Notes under the pieces: generated by a model
Seen by the model: only the letters and a program-made list of their open reading frames with translations
Databases searched by the model: none
Told to the model about the DNA's origin: nothing
Assembly: GCA_963680875.1 (NCBI GenBank)
Contig: OY804579.1
Span: 25,219,804 to 25,283,803, forward strand
Length of the DNA stretch: 64,000 nucleotides
Direction of reading: 5' to 3'
Source: Bathymodiolus brooksi
Lineage: Eukaryota > Mollusca > Bivalvia > Mytilida > Modiolidae
In this document: piece by piece, positions 59,682-64,000 of the stretch
Layout of the letters: every line of letters starts with the position of its first letter
Position numbering within the stretch: the first letter of the stretch is position 1
Translations under genes and position numbers: made by a program

Positions 59682-61189
59682 GTGTTAATCTTGTAATCAA
59701 GAGTGTCGTTTTACAGGTAAACTAGTCGGATAAGATGTACAGGTGAAATTACGTTTTTATATCGCCTATTTTTTTTCAGGTACTGTCTCGGATTCCCCTC
59801 AGAATTTAAAAAAAAAACATTTTTATTTCTTTCCTCAAAACGTAAAACATCCTTGAACGTAATCCCGAGATCGAGAAAATAGCACGAGAACGGAGAGTTC
59901 ATTTGAATTGATGAATAAAATGTAAATAATAAATGATTATTCAACTTCAATTCAGTGAAATCATGGGTTGTGCAAATTTGCTTCAAAGATTTTTAACCTT
60001 GGCTGTGTATTGCGTATCTACACCTAGTATTTTATTGACACGCGTACACGTGACCTGCCTTGTGCACAAATGAAGTTTCATTAACACATGCGCGATATGT
60101 TACGGTTTAAAGGTATTTCTAGTTCAATGTTACATTTTAGTTCAATAATATTTTTTATACGTTCAGTATTTTTTTTATTTCAATCTTCATAGAAAACCCA
60201 GATAAAACCCTTTTCGTTGTAGAAATACGTACTACATGTCCAAAAGTCACTAAATTTAAGGATATATTATGGAAATTAGCGGCTAATCTGCAGAAAGTTT
60301 GGGAACGTGAAAGGAATTAAGGAATTAACCTTTATCATGATTTTACCCCTACAAATGTTTGACATTACACAGTATCTGACCAAAATCAAATGTCACCAGT
60401 TTATTTATTTATTCATTCAAATTCAAATCTTAATTGGCTTTCAACCCAATAGATTTGTGACAAAATACAGCAAACAAAAGTTTATGGAACAAATTAAAAG
60501 CATGCTCTTCGTTTTCCGCTTTTTGTTCATTTTGTAGCCATTAACCTACGTAAATTTGGATTGCTATAGGTTTTTGTTTGCAATTTTAAAGAAAATTATT
60601 TTCATCTATAGCGGAATTACGTAACAAGCCAAGTGTGTAAAACAGTTTACTTGAATTGTTAATTTTTTTCAATACGAGAGGTAAAAGTCCAAAACACAAA
60701 ATAAACCAATAATCAATTTTAAGTCTGCTCTTTGCCAACTATTATACACTACAAAACCCGCGCTTGCAAAGTCCGTGCTTCAAAAACCCGCGCCTGCGGT
60801 TTAACTTATAAACAAAAAATACATTTATGAAGTAGCCCGTATTTACGAATAATTCAATACATACTGAATTCAACACAACAGAAGAAAAAAAATGAGAAAT
60901 TAAAATTAAACAAGATAAAGTTCAGTTGCGGTTTCAACAAAATTCTTGATATAGAACTCGAGGTCATAAAGTAGAACTTTCTAACACAAACGAAAACGAT
61001 AACAAGACACACATTCTTTGGCCATGAAAAGCAACAAACAGTCAAATATGAACAGCAAGAGGATACAAAATTAATGGTCAAAAATACATCCTTCAGTAGC
61101 AATAATTACGGCTTACGATATTAAAAGTCAACAGGTAGAACAGGTAACGCTAATCTCTTAATTGGCGGTAAAATATCAATCGGCGCACA
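59682..61189. other. No gene seen
   Basis: AT-rich sequence. A small imperfect duplication 'aacccgcgcttgc / aacccgcgcctgc' lies near 60757-60800. No splice-bounded frame is convincing. Confidence 0.4.
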
Positions 61190-61345
61190 GGTGACCGAGA
61201 GCCATAAAATTTAATCCCCACCACCTTGTTTTATGGTCCTTTTTAGGTCTATCACAGTGGGTTTATGTCCGTGATGATATGTCTAAAGGATTAAAAATTA
61301 TGTCTCTCGGAGTGATCAATCACGGTATGTCCCTTTCTGTACAAA
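61190..61345 (-). mobile_element. Inverted relative of the 58145 SINE
   Basis: The reverse complement reads 'acagaaagggacataccgtg' and 'gtggggattaaa', matching the body of the element at 58185-58290 with divergence. Confidence 0.55.
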
Positions 61346-61582
61346 CGAATTTTGAAAAAACGATGTTTATTCAAGCGTAGAATAGTCAGGTTCAAACGTA
61401 GATCGTAATTTACTGTAAAAAAGCATAGTAAATACGGCGAAAACGTAGTAGTAAACAGGTCTGTGTATAGTATAAACATGTTACACTATATCAGCATTAG
61501 TTAATTTCTAAGGGAGATAATGGCAAGTTATCTTTCTTTTAACAGTTCAATGCAAGAGTTATCTCCCTTTTAACAGTTTCCT

Positions 61583-62141
61583 ACAATGGAGAAGGTTTTT
61601 CTTAGAAATGAACCAATCAGAAACAAGAATTGCCTGTGGCGGCCATGTTTGTATATGGATCGGGATGAAATGAGCAATCTTTATCGAGGACCTTCCATAG
61701 ATGCTTCCTACCAAGTTTCGGTTCATTTGGCCAAGCGGTTTCGTAGGAGAAGATTTTTTAAAATCGGCCAATCAGAAACAAGAATTGCCTGTGGCGGCTA
61801 TGTTTGTTAACGGATCGGGATGAAATGAGCAATCTTTATATAGAGGACCTTCCATAGATGCTTCCTACCAAGTTTCGCTTCATTTGACCAAGCGGTTTCG
61901 GAGAAGATTTTTAAAAATCGGCCAATCAGAAACAAGAATGGCCTGTGGCGGCCATGTTTGTTAATAGATCGGGACAAAATTAGCAATTTTTAGAGAGGAC
62001 CTTCCATAGATGCTTCCTACCAAGTTTCAGTTCATTTGGCTGAGAGATTTCAGAGGAGAAGATTAAAATGCGAAAAAGTTAACGGACGATAGACAATGAA
62101 CGCCAAGTGATGGCAAAAGCTCACATTGGCAAGGTGAGCTA
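61583..62141 (+). repeat. Hairpin-ended repeat, 5'-truncated
   Basis: Three ~165-bp monomers contain 'accaagtttcggttcattt', 'aagcggtttc' and 'aatcagaaacaagaattgcc'. It ends 'aacggacgatagacaatgaa', then gctcacattggcaaggtgagcta plus an A-run. The usual ctagaggctc start is missing. Confidence 0.8.
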
Positions 62142-62660
62142 AAAAAACCACTTGTCTTTTTGGAAAGTTGCTTGTAAGCTATAGTAAAATTAGTTTTAGA
62201 ATCTCTAGCAACACATCATATAAGGTGAATATAATACTGTTTTTCATGTTTTACAGAAAATACTCTGAAATATTCATTTTTTAATTCAAATATACCGGTA
62301 TTTTAAAATAAAAAACATGTCAAAGTTAATTGCCTAGAAAATCAATAATAGAAAGCCAGGCACAAAAAACAGAATAAAAACAAAAATGTCCAAGGACAAT
62401 GATTTCCTCTTGAAGCTTTGATCAATATAAATGATATCACACATCAGTTCATAGATATAATGAATCACACTTGATTGCATCATTGTGTTACTCACCATAA
62501 ACTGCTGTTTTTTATATCATCTTGTATACAATGTCATGTTTGATTTACAAATTAAGGGCTGCTGCATGTGAACAAGTCAAAGTTGAACATGTGTACATTA
62601 AAAGCATGTGTGGACACAGTAATTTGCTTGATCCACTGTATTTTAGGTATCAAAAAAGAA
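62142..62660. other. No gene seen
   Basis: AT-rich intergenic sequence between two hairpin-ended repeats. Confidence 0.4.
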
Positions 62661-64000
62661 CCAGAGGCTCTCAAGAGCCTGTATCGTTCACCTGGTTATA
62701 AAAAAAAACAATTGGTCCTATGTAAAAACTATGTCCTGCAGTGGTAGTCATCTTGAAATTACGATCAACATAAAAAACACAAAGTTTGTAAAGGACCTTC
62801 CAATGATTGATGCACAGTTTAGGTTCAATCAGTGCAATAGCTTCAGAGAAGAATATATTTCTGTATTTTCCCCATATGGTCCAGTGTTAATACTATGACC
62901 TGTGGTGGCAGCCATCTTGGATTTCCGATCGGCATAGCAAACAGAAACTTTGTAGAGGACCTTCCAATGATCATTCCTGGGCAGTTTGGTTTCAACTGTC
63001 CAAGTGGTTTCAGAGAAGAAGCGTTTTGAAACATTTTTCCCATAGGGTCCAATGTTAAACTAAGTCCTGCCGTAGCTGCCATTTTGAATTTCATATCAGA
63101 ACAAAAAACGTAACGTTTGTAGAGGACCATCCAATGAACATTCATGTACAGTTTGGCTTTAATCATATTTTTAGTTTCTGAGTAGAAGGCATTTGAACAT
63201 TTACCCATAGGGTCCAATGTTAATCTATGTCCTGCGGTGGTGGCCATCTTGGATTTCCGATCGGCATAACAAACGCACACCGTGTAGAGGACCTTCCAAT
63301 GATCATTCCTGGGCAGTTTGGTTTCAATTATCCAAGTGGTTTCAGAGAAGAAGCGTTTTGAAACATTTTCCCCATAGGGTCCAATGTTAAACTAAGTCCT
63401 GCCGTAGCCGCCATTTTGAATTTCATATCGGAATAAAAAACGTAAAGTTTGTAGAGGACCATCCAATGAACATTCATGTACAGTTTGGCTTTAATCATAT
63501 TTGTAGTTTCTGAGTAGAAGGCATTTGAAAATTTTCCCATAGGGTCCAATGTTAATCTATGTCCTGCGGTGATGGCCATCTTGGATTTCCGATCGGCATA
63601 AAAAACACACACCGTGTAGAGGACCTTCCAATGATCATTCCTGGGCAGTTTGGTTTCAATTATCCAAGTGGTTTCAGAGAAGAAGCGTTTTGAAACATTT
63701 TTCCAATAGGGTTCAATGTTAAACTAAGTCCTGCCGTAGCCGCCATTTTGAATTTCATATCGGAATAAAAAACCTAAAGTTTGTAGAGGACCATTCAATG
63801 AACATTCATGTACAGTTTTCCTTTAATCATATTTGTAGTTTTTGAGAAGAAGGCATTTGAACATTTTCACATAGGGTCTAATGTTAATCTATGTCCTGCG
63901 GTGGCGGCCATCTTGAATTTTCGATCGGCATAAAAAAAACAGAAACTTTGTAGAGGACCTTCCAATGATCATTCCTGGGCAGTTTGGTTTCAATTGTCCA
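62661..64000 (+). repeat. Hairpin-ended repeat, runs off the window end
   Basis: It starts cagaggctctcaagagcctg. It is followed by alternating ~166-bp halves with 'tagggtccaatgttaaacta' or '...ttaatcta', 'gatttccgatcggcat' and 'aagtggtttcagagaagaag', in a ~332-bp two-part period. The 3' hairpin is not reached. Confidence 0.82.

Overview
The window looks like nuclear DNA of a bivalve mollusc. It is AT-rich and intron-scale, with almost no long open frames, and packed with repeat families that I associate with bivalve genomes. These include a tRNA-derived SINE whose tail reads like 'gaaatattgctgaaagtgg', and non-coding repeats that carry 'gacggacgga' and end in a hairpin plus an A-run. The species call is inference. 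I see no bacterial, organellar or viral genes, rRNA, tRNA gene or CRISPR array.

Layout. 1-837: nothing supportable except a tiny ORF. 838-7326 and 9205-14046: a direct segmental duplication. Each copy holds a decayed multi-exon minus-strand gene of unknown function whose splice phases join correctly, and part of a plus-strand gene with a P2X7-receptor-type C-terminal cysteine domain. Only copy B keeps the latter's complete last exon (9103-9366). 14042-20560: the 3' end of a jockey-like LINE split by a 5.55-kb transposon (CAATA target duplication), which contains a second TIR element, a Mutator-like foldback MITE and other hairpins. 21550-29086: a degenerate LINE (ORF1 plus endonuclease-RT ORF2) lying between two inverted copies of a ~230-bp sequence. 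32013-33738: a decayed hAT transposon.

34370-44995: a ~45-bp satellite array containing a very young 4,554-bp tandem duplication, each copy with a 1.33-kb hairpin-ended insert. 45000-47293: several hairpin-ended repeats. 47997-48075: a minus-strand transmembrane exon of an unknown gene. 49255-55525: a 55-bp satellite split by a 3.26-kb hairpin-ended element that has its own 322-bp higher-order repeat. 56168-56340: a plus-strand cysteine-rich exon, possibly Ly6/three-finger. 56587-64000: more hairpin-ended repeats, SINE pieces and a 1.38-kb TIR element.

Host coding sequence is sparse: one credible P2X7-like terminal exon, one TM exon, one Cys-rich exon and two dead copies of an unknown gene. 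The strongest unexplained pattern is the hairpin-terminated superfamily. At least 18 copies from several unrelated-looking families share one layout: a terminal palindrome, tandem monomers with 'accaagttt' and 'tttcagag' cores, 'gacggacgga', then a strong hairpin and an A-run. Two satellites are interrupted by such elements. All calls are by eye, without database searches.
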